Assembly: GCF_022458865.1 (NCBI RefSeq)
Contig: NZ_JAJNMU010000015.1
Coordinates: 124,001 to 188,000, forward strand
DNA from: Paenibacillus periandrae
Lineage (GTDB): Bacteria > Bacillota > Bacilli > Paenibacillales > NBRC-103111
DNA: 64,000 bases
Direction: 5' to 3'
Of the stretch, positions 1 through 8,158 are shown piece by piece; position 1 is the first letter of the stretch; each line of letters begins with the position of its first letter. The notes under the pieces are model-generated. The model saw nothing but the letters and a program-made list of their open reading frames with translations, made no database searches and had not been told where the DNA came from. Position numbers and translations under genes: made by a program.

Positions 1-115
1 TGTTCAAGGATCAAGCGTATTATCAAAAGAGAGTGCGCGGCAAGCAGTGGGAAGCCAGATGGCCGAAGCTAACTTTTATCGGGCTATGATGGAGAACTAC
101 ATAAAGGAGGGCACG

Positions 116-1726
116 ATGATCATACCGAATGATATCTTTTCCCAATTAAATGAGCTGGTTGTTCGTGTCACCGATGTGGATTACATCCGTCGATCCGAGC
201 CATGGAGCCTGCAGTCTGAGATCCTTTCTTCTTATCAGGTTGTTTTTATACATAGAGGATCTGCAATTTTTGATATAGATGGAATTTCCACTCGTGTGGG
301 ACCGGGACATTTGTTGTTTTTGGCAAAAGGAAAAAAGGTTCAAGCCTCATCCGATTCCGCAGATCTATTGGTGATTTACAGGATCAGATTCAGTTATCTA
401 TCACCAATCCGTTCAACAGAAAAGGGGAATCTGTATCGGGAGGATGGTAGGGCCTTTCCTTTGGAAGGTGAATTTTATATACAGAGCCAACCACAGCTGC
501 TCCTTCTGTGCGAGCAGCTTCACCATAGTATGAGCGAATTGGAGCATGGCCGCAGACACTATCGCCAAACTTGTCTCATACAGGAACTGTTGTATCTGGC
601 TGCTTCAGAAATCGAAACAGGAGAGGAGCAGCAGCTGACGGCCATAGAGCGGACAGTAGAGTACCTGAATCACAATTATATGCTGCCCATTCAGCTCGAT
701 GCCTTATCGCGTCTTGCAGGCTTTAGCTCCAGCTACTACTCCCGCTTATTCAAGAAGCTCAAGGGAATCAGTCCAACCGCGTATATGACTATGCTGCGGA
801 TGAAGCGGGCGAAGGAACTGCTGATGGTTTCCCAAAGCTCCCTATCCGAAATTTCCAAGCATTTGGGATACAATGATGAATCGTATTTTAGCCGTGTATT
901 CAAGAAGGAAACCGGCTATTCACCTGCCTATTATATCAAGCTGCACAGCCAAAAAATTGTGGTTATGAAGTGTACCTTTAATGGTGATTTGGTCGCACTG
1001 GGTATCACTCCATACGCATCGGTTCGGGTAGGTAGCAGTGGTGGAACTACTTTTGATGGGCTGCTGAATCATGTACCCCGAATATCTGCAGATGGCAAGG
1101 CATGCCAGAATGCTTTGATTCAGCTGCAGCCGGATATCATCGTATGTGACTCCCAGTGGGCCAAGTACAACAAAGATGCCATTCAGATTGCACCAACAGC
1201 GGTTATACCCTATTGGGACATTCCTTGGCGAGAGAGATTGAATCGAATTGCAGAGCTGGTAGGTAAGCGGAGGGAAGCGAAGGAATGGCTTCAGAATTAC
1301 GACAGTCAGGCAGCGCTGGCGAGTCGAAAGCTCAAAAGCGTCATAGGGGAATCGACGGTCATCATTCTCAGAATCGTCTGCGGCAAGCTGAGAATATATG
1401 GAGTCGAGCGGAATATTGGCAGTGTGCTGTATCAGGATCTGAAGTTAAATGCGCCTGCCGAGGTGAGGCAGATCAAATGGAGACGAACCATATCGTTAGA
1501 GCTGCTGAGTGAATTAAGCGCTGACTATATACTGCTGATGGTATCCTCGCATAAAGCCGATCAGAAGCTGCTGCGCAAGCTGCGAGCCAGTCGGACGTGG
1601 AATAATTTGTCTGCTGTACGTCGGAGGCAATGCCTGGAGATAGATCTTTATCCGTGGATCGATTACTCGGCGATGAGTCATAAGCTGATGATAGATGCAG
1701 CCATCCGTTTATTTGTGAAGCCTTGA
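116..1726 (+). CDS. AraC-family regulator with C-terminal siderophore-binding domain (Btr-like)
   Basis: Likely activator of the downstream siderophore uptake genes. Residues 1-170 form a cupin-like AraC sensor region. Residues about 170-280 hold the paired helix-turn-helix AraC domain, ending in a segment like GYNDESYFSRVFKKETGYSP. Residues about 285-530 resemble a periplasmic iron-siderophore binding protein (HVPRISADGK, LQPDIIVCDS). The same architecture occurs in Bacillus subtilis Btr, which senses siderophore in the cytoplasm. The frame is open from 47, but I place the start at 116 because AAGGAGG lies at 104-110. It is followed directly by the lipoprotein and permease genes, which supports the role. 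The ligand is inferred, not shown. Confidence 0.9.
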   Translation: MIIPNDIFSQLNELVVRVTDVDYIRRSEPWSLQSEILSSYQVVFIHRGSAIFDIDGISTRVGPGHLLFLAKGKKVQASSDSADLLVIYRIRFSYLSPIRSTEKGNLYREDGRAFPLEGEFYIQSQPQLLLLCEQLHHSMSELEHGRRHYRQTCLIQELLYLAASEIETGEEQQLTAIERTVEYLNHNYMLPIQLDALSRLAGFSSSYYSRLFKKLKGISPTAYMTMLRMKRAKELLMVSQSSLSEISKHLGYNDESYFSRVFKKETGYSPAYYIKLHSQKIVVMKCTFNGDLVALGITPYASVRVGSSGGTTFDGLLNHVPRISADGKACQNALIQLQPDIIVCDSQWAKYNKDAIQIAPTAVIPYWDIPWRERLNRIAELVGKRREAKEWLQNYDSQAALASRKLKSVIGESTVIILRIVCGKLRIYGVERNIGSVLYQDLKLNAPAEVRQIKWRRTISLELLSELSADYILLMVSSHKADQKLLRKLRASRTWNNLSAVRRRQCLEIDLYPWIDYSAMSHKLMIDAAIRLFVKP

Positions 1727-1787
1727 ATGTCAGAATTGTCCAAGCTATTGAGCAAAAATGTTCATAGATTATTAACGACACCCCGGA

Positions 1788-1793
1788 TATAAT
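1788..1793 (+). promoter_or_regulatory. Probable -10 element of the siderophore uptake operon
   Basis: A perfect TATAAT lies 30 bases before the Fur box and about 100 bases before the lipoprotein start. No good -35 hexamer is visible 16-18 bases upstream, so the promoter may depend on the AraC-type activator encoded just upstream. Confidence 0.45.
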
Positions 1794-1822
1794 TTTATAG
1801 CGAGCCCATGCACAGTTTCATT

Positions 1823-1841
1823 GATAATGATATTCATTATC
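1823..1841 (+). promoter_or_regulatory. Fur box
   Basis: GATAATGATATTCATTATC differs from the classical 19-bp Fur consensus GATAATGATAATCATTATC at one base. It lies just downstream of a TATAAT, where bound Fur would block transcription. It predicts repression of the lipoprotein-permease operon when iron is sufficient. Confidence 0.85.
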
Positions 1842-1891
1842 TGCATGAAGCCTTGTTAATCATGATGATATCGATATGGGGGAATACGACA

Positions 1892-2914
1892 TTGTTTACT
1901 TTAAGAAAGTCGATGCTGGTTGTCAGTATGGTTGGATTAGTGAGTGCATTCGTTCTGTCGGGTTGTGGGTCCACTCCGGCAGCGGGTACAAATAAAGAGA
2001 AAACGGGTGCAGCGGCACCTGCAGGCAGTTCAGCTACTGCGAACCCTGCACCAAGTCCGGCAGCGAGTCCGTCTGCAGCAGAAAAAACGATCAAGCATGT
2101 ATGGGGAGAAACCAAATTCAAAGAGGTTCCGCAAAAAATAGTCGTTCTCGATTTTGCCTATGTGGATATGGTAACAGCGCTTGATGTGAAGCCTGTAGCA
2201 TCTGTAGGTATTGGCGATTCCGGTTTTCCTGAATATTTGAACGGCAAGTTCAGTCCGCAAAATGTGGCCAATGCCGGTCAGGCCAAGCAGCCTAATCTTG
2301 AAATCATTAAATCTGCGAAGCCCGATCTTATTATTGCGAGCCCTAACCGTCATGAAATGATAAAAAAACAACTGGGGGAGATTGGTCCGACCGTCGCGTT
2401 GGATGATGGCAGCTACCAGTCGATCCTTGCCAACTTTACTTCACTGGCTGATGTACTCGGCAAGAAAGAGCAAGCGGACAAAGTTGTGAAAAGCATTGAA
2501 GGCAAGATCAAATCCGGTAAGGAAAAATTGACGAACAAACCAAGCGTGCTCGTTGTTGGTGCCTTCGAGGATGATTCGACGGTATGGCTCAAAACCTCCT
2601 TCATTGGCTCATTGCTGAGCGAAGTTGGCACTAATTATTTGTTCGAAGGCAAAAAGGATTTGTCTGCTGCCGAAAGTAAAACAGACATTGCCAAGATGAA
2701 TTTGGAGCGTTTGAACGAATACAACCCGGACTACCTGTTTCTATACGGAGAACCGAAAAAATGGGACAACAACCCACTCTATAAAAACTTAAAAGCGGTC
2801 AAAGAGAAAAAGGCACTTGAGGTTAGCCGTGATCTTTGGTCCAAAGGACGCGGGCCACTCGCTGCCGAGCTGATTCTGGATCAAGCTATACAAACCATGG
2901 CAGGCGGAAAATAA
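1892..2914 (+). CDS. Ferric-siderophore ABC transporter substrate-binding lipoprotein
   Basis: Captures a ferric siderophore outside the membrane and hands it to the FecCD permeases. A signal peptide leads to the lipobox LSGCGS, followed by an Ala/Pro/Ser-rich linker. The binding domain then carries typical features (KEVPQKIVVLDFAYVDMVTA, then KPDLIIASPNRHE). The frame is open from an ATG at 1808, but that stretch contains the Fur box. I therefore choose TTG at 1892, preceded by GGGGGA at 1878-1883 and giving a normal lipoprotein signal of 340 aa. It is first in an operon with two permeases. No ATPase gene is present, so a shared ATPase elsewhere is likely. Confidence 0.92.
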   Translation: MFTLRKSMLVVSMVGLVSAFVLSGCGSTPAAGTNKEKTGAAAPAGSSATANPAPSPAASPSAAEKTIKHVWGETKFKEVPQKIVVLDFAYVDMVTALDVKPVASVGIGDSGFPEYLNGKFSPQNVANAGQAKQPNLEIIKSAKPDLIIASPNRHEMIKKQLGEIGPTVALDDGSYQSILANFTSLADVLGKKEQADKVVKSIEGKIKSGKEKLTNKPSVLVVGAFEDDSTVWLKTSFIGSLLSEVGTNYLFEGKKDLSAAESKTDIAKMNLERLNEYNPDYLFLYGEPKKWDNNPLYKNLKAVKEKKALEVSRDLWSKGRGPLAAELILDQAIQTMAGGK

Positions 2915-2933
2915 GATCAGGGGGTAGTTCACT

Positions 2934-3953
2934 GTGAATCGGCTGCAATCGAGCAGGAAGGGGCGGACTATGTCTGCCTCTTTTCTGTGTATCGGATTAA
3001 TGACCCTGATGCTGGTTGTTGGCATTGCTGCCCTCACATCAGGTGTCAAAGGATTGGGGTGGCATAATCTCTCGGAATTGATGAGCCTGGATTCATCCAA
3101 TCTGCTCGTGTATAAGGTTTGGTACGTACGACTGCCGCGTGCCGTGCTGGCTGTAATTGTGGGGGGCGGACTGGCCGTAGCCGGATGCCTGCTGCAGGGG
3201 ATCACACGGAATCCCTTGTCAGATCCTGAAATTATGGGGATTAATCAGGGGGCTGTGTTATTTGTCGTGGCATCTCTGGCCTGGTTTGGATTGAAGGATG
3301 TAACGGCTACCATTCTGATAGCCGCCTTCCTGGGTGCAGCGGTTGGAGGCAGCATCGTTTATGGCTTGTCCCAGGTTTCCGGCTACACGGCCATAAGGCT
3401 GCTGCTGGCTGGGGTATCAGTCTCATTGTTCATGGGTGCGTTAACCACAGGACTTATTATTTTACACGATGACCGTTTGTCAGAAATTTTGTATTGGATG
3501 GCAGGCAAGCTGTCAGGAACGAACTGGATGGATGTGCAGCTAAGCTTGATCAGCATCATTCCAGCTATGATTGTCAGTCTATTTTTGGCTAATCAATTCA
3601 ACATATTCGTGCTTGGTGAGGATGCGGCACGGGGGCTTGGACAGCACATCGTCTGGGTGCGCCGCGCGGCTTTTATTCTGGTTATTGTGCTTGTGGGTGG
3701 TGCGGTTGCCTTGTGCGGGCCAATTGGCTTCGTCGGCTTGATGATCCCTCATATCGTTAGGGCATGGGTAGGAACGGATTATCGGATGCTGATCCCGATC
3801 TCGGCGCTAACAGGTGCCTGCCTTCTGCTGGTGGCCGACACAGCCGGACAGTGGATTTTGTACCCTACCGATACACCTGTAGGTATTATAACAGCGCTGC
3901 TCGGAACCCCGTTTTTTCTGTATTTGATGCGCCGCAAAAGGGAGGAGGGTTAA
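2934..3953 (+). CDS. FecCD-family siderophore ABC permease, subunit 1
   Basis: Integral membrane subunit of the iron-siderophore importer. The 339 residues contain about nine or ten hydrophobic segments. The family signature GGGLAVAGCLLQGITRNPLSDPEIMGI lies near residues 78-104, and the cytoplasmic coupling segment CGPIGFVGLMIPHIVR near 260-275. A GTG start is likely, with GGGGG upstream at 2920-2924. The stop codon abuts the ATG of the next permease, so the two are translationally linked and probably form a heterodimer. Confidence 0.93.
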   Translation: MNRLQSSRKGRTMSASFLCIGLMTLMLVVGIAALTSGVKGLGWHNLSELMSLDSSNLLVYKVWYVRLPRAVLAVIVGGGLAVAGCLLQGITRNPLSDPEIMGINQGAVLFVVASLAWFGLKDVTATILIAAFLGAAVGGSIVYGLSQVSGYTAIRLLLAGVSVSLFMGALTTGLIILHDDRLSEILYWMAGKLSGTNWMDVQLSLISIIPAMIVSLFLANQFNIFVLGEDAARGLGQHIVWVRRAAFILVIVLVGGAVALCGPIGFVGLMIPHIVRAWVGTDYRMLIPISALTGACLLLVADTAGQWILYPTDTPVGIITALLGTPFFLYLMRRKREEG

Positions 3954-4940
3954 ATGCTGAAGCTGAATCCTCTGCGCAGATTTATCATTACCAGCATCGC
4001 TGGCTGCGTGCTTCTTCTGGTCTTTGCCGTATTATCTTTACGTCTTGGTGCTGTAGAAATACCTTTTGAGCAGGTAATGGAGGAGCTGATCTCGCATTCC
4101 GGTGTGGTTTACGATTATCGGATGCCCCGTTTGCTCATTGCGATGCTGATCGGCATCAATATGTCACTATCCGGGTCGATCCTGCAAGGAGTGGCACGGA
4201 ATCCGTTGGCCGCACCGGATTTGATGGGAATTACAGCGGGTGGAGGTCTCGTTACTGTGCTGATGATACTGGCTGTGCCAAATTATTCGGTTGCTGCACT
4301 GCCATTGTTTGCTTTTACCGGGGCGGTGTGCGCCAGTATCCTGGTATACGGTTTGGCTTACAAAAATGGGATTCGTCCGGAACGACTCATTCTCTGTGGA
4401 GTGGCAGTTAGCGGCGGTTTGCATGCATTGATTACGCTGCTGGTTGTTAAATTTGCTCCGTCTGCGGCTCAGGCGCTGATTTGGCTAAAAGGAAGCCTGT
4501 ATGCCCGTTCCTGGGAGCATGTGGATATGATATGGCCGTGGACAGTGATTGGCCTCCTGTTGGCATTGCTGAGCAGCCGGTATTTGAATACGCTGCTGCT
4601 GAGTGAAGAGACCGTTCGAGGACTCGGTATGCGTATCGAAACGGCGCGGCTGTTCCTGATTGCCGTCGCTGTTGCTTTGGCGGCGAGTGTAGTTGCCGTC
4701 GCTGGTGCCATAGGCTTTATCGGGTTGATTATCCCGCATCTGGCCCGTCTGCTGGTCGGCTCGAATTTCCGATATGTCCTGCCGGTTTCCGCTTTGCTTG
4801 GTGCTGTATTGGTGAGCGCCGCCGATACGGTCGGGCGCATTGTCATGCCCCCGGTAGAAATCCCCGTCGGGATTATGATATCTTTGATTGGAGCCCCGTA
4901 TTTCCTGTATTTGCTGCTGCGCAGAAAGAAGAGGGTTTAG
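3954..4940 (+). CDS. FecCD-family siderophore ABC permease, subunit 2
   Basis: Second membrane subunit of the importer, 328 aa. It repeats the family pattern: SGSILQGVARNPLAAPDLMG near residues 70-90 and GAIGFIGLIIPHLAR near 250-265. The start ATG follows the previous stop without a gap. The operon seems to end here, because the next gene lies 55 bases away with its own ribosome site and an unrelated function. The transported siderophore cannot be read from sequence. Confidence 0.93.
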   Translation: MLKLNPLRRFIITSIAGCVLLLVFAVLSLRLGAVEIPFEQVMEELISHSGVVYDYRMPRLLIAMLIGINMSLSGSILQGVARNPLAAPDLMGITAGGGLVTVLMILAVPNYSVAALPLFAFTGAVCASILVYGLAYKNGIRPERLILCGVAVSGGLHALITLLVVKFAPSAAQALIWLKGSLYARSWEHVDMIWPWTVIGLLLALLSSRYLNTLLLSEETVRGLGMRIETARLFLIAVAVALAASVVAVAGAIGFIGLIIPHLARLLVGSNFRYVLPVSALLGAVLVSAADTVGRIVMPPVEIPVGIMISLIGAPYFLYLLLRRKKRV

Positions 4941-4995
4941 CGAAAGGTGCTGCCTGCAGGGGCTACATTGACGGTCGGATGAGAGGAGCGAATCC

Positions 4996-5715
4996 ATGAT
5001 GCAACGAACACTGGTGATCAGCGATATTCATGGCTGCTACGAGCCATTTAATCAGCTTTTGGATCTGATGAGCTACGAGCCCAAGGTGGACCAATTAATT
5101 TTGCTTGGGGATTATGTCGATCGCGGTCCGCACAGCAAAGAGGTTGTCGAGCAGATTAGGAAGATGGTTCAGGATGATGGCGTGATTGCGCTGCGGGGAA
5201 ACCATGATCAGCGGTTCATCGATATCGTCCGGACTGAAGATCAGCTGGTCAGCTCCAAATTTGTTGACCATGGCGGTAAGCAAACGATGATGAGCTACCT
5301 GGATATCGATACAATCGATTATGCGATGATTCATGAAGAGCTGGAGACGTTCAAGCAGCTGGTTCGCACTGAGCATGCGGCACATGTAGCTTTTCTGGAG
5401 AGCTTGCCCTATTATTACGAAGCGGCTGCTCATATTTTCGTTCATGCGGGACTGGATCCGAAATATGTGGATTGGAAGAATCAGCCGACCCGAGAATTTA
5501 TGTATATCAAGGACCCTTTTTTCAAAAACAAAACGGTGGTCAATAAAATCGTTGTATTCGGACATACGAAAACCGTCGATATTCAAGGAACGCCGGACAT
5601 TTGGTTTGGTGGCGACAAGATTGGTATAGACGGTGGCTGTGCGTTTGGCATGCAGTTGAATGGCCTGGAAATCACAGATACCGATACGTACCGTACATTC
5701 AAGGTTCAGGCATAG
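4996..5715 (+). CDS. PPP-family serine/threonine phosphatase or diadenosine tetraphosphatase
   Basis: A metallophosphoesterase of the calcineurin/PPP type, 239 aa. All metal and phosphate motifs are present: SDIHGCY near residue 9, GDYVDRGP near 38, GNHDQRF near 68, a later FVHAGLDP, and VFGHTKT near 187. Relatives such as B. subtilis PrpE act on phosphoproteins or on Ap4A, and sequence alone does not separate these activities. The ribosome site AGGAG is at 4984-4988. It stands alone between the siderophore operon and an oppositely oriented regulator. Confidence 0.85.
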   Translation: MMQRTLVISDIHGCYEPFNQLLDLMSYEPKVDQLILLGDYVDRGPHSKEVVEQIRKMVQDDGVIALRGNHDQRFIDIVRTEDQLVSSKFVDHGGKQTMMSYLDIDTIDYAMIHEELETFKQLVRTEHAAHVAFLESLPYYYEAAAHIFVHAGLDPKYVDWKNQPTREFMYIKDPFFKNKTVVNKIVVFGHTKTVDIQGTPDIWFGGDKIGIDGGCAFGMQLNGLEITDTDTYRTFKVQA

Positions 5716-5779
5716 AAGATTAGCGCTGTTCTTGGCGTGCTTGTATACTACGGTTCTGTAGCTTGCATGAATTGGTTGT

Positions 5780-6637
5780 CTATGAGTTCCCCTGTTCCTT
5801 TCCCCCGTGCGGCCTGGAGGCAACGCCTTTGAACTTGAAGTCGGAGGGGGGGCGGCCGTACTGCTCCTTAAACTGCCGGCTGAACAAATAAATATTGCCA
5901 TAGCCGAGCGCCTCTGCGACCTGGGATACATTCATTGAGGTCTCCTGCAATAAGTGGAGCGCCCGTTCCAGCCGTGCCTCGGTCATATAATGCTTCAAGG
6001 ACATCCCCATATTGCGCTTGAACAGCTTATTCAAATATTCAGGGGACATGCTGACTTGGTCAGCCAGCTCCTGATGACTGATCCGGTATCCCGGTACATC
6101 CTTGATAAGCGCAACGACACGGGAAACCAGCTGTCCGTGCTTATCCTCCCTCAGTCGGGTTTCCGGAACATTCGCCTGACAGCGGAGCAGCTGAAACCAC
6201 AGCTGCTTCATAATCAGATCAAACTCCAGTTCTTTCCAAACGAATTTTCGCTCCTCCAGCTCCATAATCCGATTCAGCATCGTTTCAAAAGCATACGTTT
6301 CCGTGATAACCGTATGCCGCTCAGGTATGTATGCACGGCTTGCATCTTCTTCATCAGGGTGTGCATATTGAAAATGAATAAAAATCACCTGAAGCCGATC
6401 CTCGGACAGCTGTGTCGCCTGGGGAGTGTCGCCAGGACGAACGAGAAAGCAGCTGCCTTTACGGATCGGATAAGACTGCCCTTGAATACGCATTTCGCCT
6501 CTGCCTGAGAGTGCATACCACAAATCGTAGTCATGCAAAGGCGGCGGATTCCAGTTCCAGCCCTCCTCACAGCGTGCTTTTCCACTATTACCGGACGCAG
6601 TAAACATAATTTGCTCTTGAAGCTTGTTAATATCCAT
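5780..6637 (-). CDS. AraC-family transcriptional regulator with cupin sensor domain
   Basis: The N-terminal cupin (residues about 30-110, with LSGRGEMRIQGQSYPIRKGS) probably binds a small carbon ligand. The C-terminal 100 residues form the two-helix-turn-helix AraC domain (HYMTEARLERALHLLQET, then GYGNIYLFSRQFKEQYGRPP). Such proteins usually control nearby sugar genes in Paenibacillaceae. The nearest gene on the same strand is the PhyH dioxygenase upstream, but a terminator separates them. The regulated target is unknown. Confidence 0.88.
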   Translation of the reverse strand: MDINKLQEQIMFTASGNSGKARCEEGWNWNPPPLHDYDLWYALSGRGEMRIQGQSYPIRKGSCFLVRPGDTPQATQLSEDRLQVIFIHFQYAHPDEEDASRAYIPERHTVITETYAFETMLNRIMELEERKFVWKELEFDLIMKQLWFQLLRCQANVPETRLREDKHGQLVSRVVALIKDVPGYRISHQELADQVSMSPEYLNKLFKRNMGMSLKHYMTEARLERALHLLQETSMNVSQVAEALGYGNIYLFSRQFKEQYGRPPSDFKFKGVASRPHGGKEQGNS

Positions 6638-6790
6638 GGAATCTCCGCCATCCCGTCCAAGGTTCGTTGTAGATCATTCTCCAACTATTATAGCAAAATG
6701 TACGGCGAAATGACTGCTTATGAAACAAAGTCTGCGAGTCAATGGCGACATCTCAGCGGATGCGTACCGCGAGTCTAGAGCTTGACCGAA

Positions 6791-6836
6791 ACAAAGCCTC
6801 CCAAACCACGTCTACCCGTGATTTAGGAGGCTTTGT
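6791..6836 (-). terminator. Rho-independent terminator of the PhyH gene
   Basis: An 11-bp perfect stem (ACAAAGCCTCC at 6791-6801 with GGAGGCTTTGT at 6826-6836) lies just beyond the stop of the minus-strand dioxygenase gene. On that strand it runs into a T-rich stretch. Confidence 0.75.
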
Positions 6837-6850
6837 GCTGTGCAGTTATT

Positions 6851-7717
6851 TCAGCACTCGGCTTTGGTCATTTCATTCGTAAACCAGCGTTTATATTCCT
6901 TCGGTGACATCTTGACAGCCGTTTCAGGTGCATAATGAAATTGCAGGGAGCGTCTGCGTTTCTCCGAGAAATTCGGTGGTGTACCGTGAAGCGTCATACC
7001 GTGAAAGATTAGAACACCGCCTGGCGCAAGCGGAACGATCACATCCTGCTCGACCTTTACGCTGGTGTCGCACACCTGCCAATCACGGACCGCATAATGG
7101 GGAACTGGACCCTCCATATGAGAGCGCGGAATCACGTGCATACAGCCGTTGTCCGCTCCTGCAGGATCAAGCGCAATCCATACGCCAATGACCGGTTTTT
7201 CGTAGGTCAGATTGCCGTACGCCATATCCTGATGCCAAGGCTTTTCGGCGCCGCCATGCGGAGGCTTCAATATTCCCTGCTGCTGCACAAGCTTCGGGGT
7301 GTCGGAGAACAGGCTGCTCAGCAATTGCATCATGCCCTCATGATAGGCAAGATGATGCAATCGCGGATCATGCTCGACAAAACGTTCGATTTTGCGAATC
7401 GCCAGTTCTTTCTCAAAGTCATTTTTCAGCTGATCGCGCGGCTTGACGAACTGCAGCTGGGGTCCCTTCACACGCTCCATAATAATGTCCATGATTGCAT
7501 CAAGCGATGAGTTGACTTCTTCATGATTGAATACGTTATCAACAACCATATAACCCTGCTTCCAAAAGTCGGCGATATCAGCCTCGGTTACATTTGCCAA
7601 CGAATCGATATGATTGGTTGCTGGATTGTCATAACGATACATCGTGGCATTGATACGTTCAGCAAGTGCGACTTCTTCTTCTGTTCCATAATTATAAAGC
7701 GCTGGTACGGTTTCCAT
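6851..7717 (-). CDS. Phytanoyl-CoA dioxygenase (PhyH) family Fe(II)/2-oxoglutarate oxygenase
   Basis: Probable non-haem iron hydroxylase, 288 aa. The iron-binding HxD is in WHQDMAYG and the distal histidine follows in the double-stranded beta-helix core (PLAPGGVLIFHGMTLHGTPPNFS). GCMHVIPRSHMEG is also typical of the family. The frame extends upstream to 7840, but ATG at 7717 has AGAGGTG six bases before it, so I use that start. Bacterial PhyH proteins often modify small metabolites and are common beside AraC regulators. The substrate is unknown. Confidence 0.88.
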   Translation of the reverse strand: METVPALYNYGTEEEVALAERINATMYRYDNPATNHIDSLANVTEADIADFWKQGYMVVDNVFNHEEVNSSLDAIMDIIMERVKGPQLQFVKPRDQLKNDFEKELAIRKIERFVEHDPRLHHLAYHEGMMQLLSSLFSDTPKLVQQQGILKPPHGGAEKPWHQDMAYGNLTYEKPVIGVWIALDPAGADNGCMHVIPRSHMEGPVPHYAVRDWQVCDTSVKVEQDVIVPLAPGGVLIFHGMTLHGTPPNFSEKRRRSLQFHYAPETAVKMSPKEYKRWFTNEMTKAEC

Positions 7718-7827
7718 GTTGATCACCTCTTGTTTGATTTGATAGTTGTATCTTAGCACCTGAGCATGTCCGCATTGAATGCATTGAAACTGATAATCTT
7801 TATACTGAAACGGACAAATGAAATAAG

Positions 7828-7956
7828 CTCTCCTGGGCAATCTGGCGCGCGCAGACGAAGAACAGCAAGGGCATTGTGGACGAATACCGCCGGCCGAAGC
7901 TGGCTTACGAGATTGTCCAAAAGCATTTTAAGAAGATGAGCGCGATAAGAGATTAA
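7828..7956 (+). pseudogene. C-terminal relic of a family 2 glycoside hydrolase
   Basis: One plus-strand frame reads LSWAIWRAQTKNSKGIVDEY and continues RRPKLAYEIVQKHFKKM before a TAA at 7954-7956. GIVDEYRRPK-AYE is the characteristic C-terminal run of GH2 beta-galactosidase and beta-glucuronidase type enzymes. Only about 42 codons remain; a stop lies just upstream at 7819 and there is no start or ribosome site. I read it as the tail of a gene whose body was deleted, with the junction close to the 5' side of the PhyH gene. Recognition is from memory of the family motif. Confidence 0.6.
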
Positions 7957-7996
7957 CGATCCCAATCATTAGCCATCTAAATCATAAACATCCGCT

Positions 7997-8034
7997 AACC
8001 TTTTGTTCATTTCCTTAGTGGAAGGCAAAAGGTT
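7997..8034. repeat. Hairpin in the leader of the MFS gene
   Basis: AACCTTTTG at 7997-8005 pairs perfectly with CAAAAGGTT at 8026-8034, with an inner TTCC/GGAA pair. It lies between the hydrolase relic and the MFS gene. It could be the old terminator of the lost hydrolase gene, although the downstream side is only weakly T-rich. Confidence 0.45.
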
Positions 8035-8158
8035 ATTTGGTGTGAAAAGAGTGCTAGCGGTATGAGATATGTATATTTCCGGGCGGTTTGATTGATGCTA
8101 AGCAAAGCCGATTGGTCCTATCGGAACCCTGAGATCACTCGAAAAGGCGGAATTTTAC

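Noticed and set aside
5095-5931. 278-codon minus-strand frame
   Set aside because: It lies opposite the phosphatase gene and runs across the end of the AraC gene. Composition is unlike a protein and no domain is recognisable.
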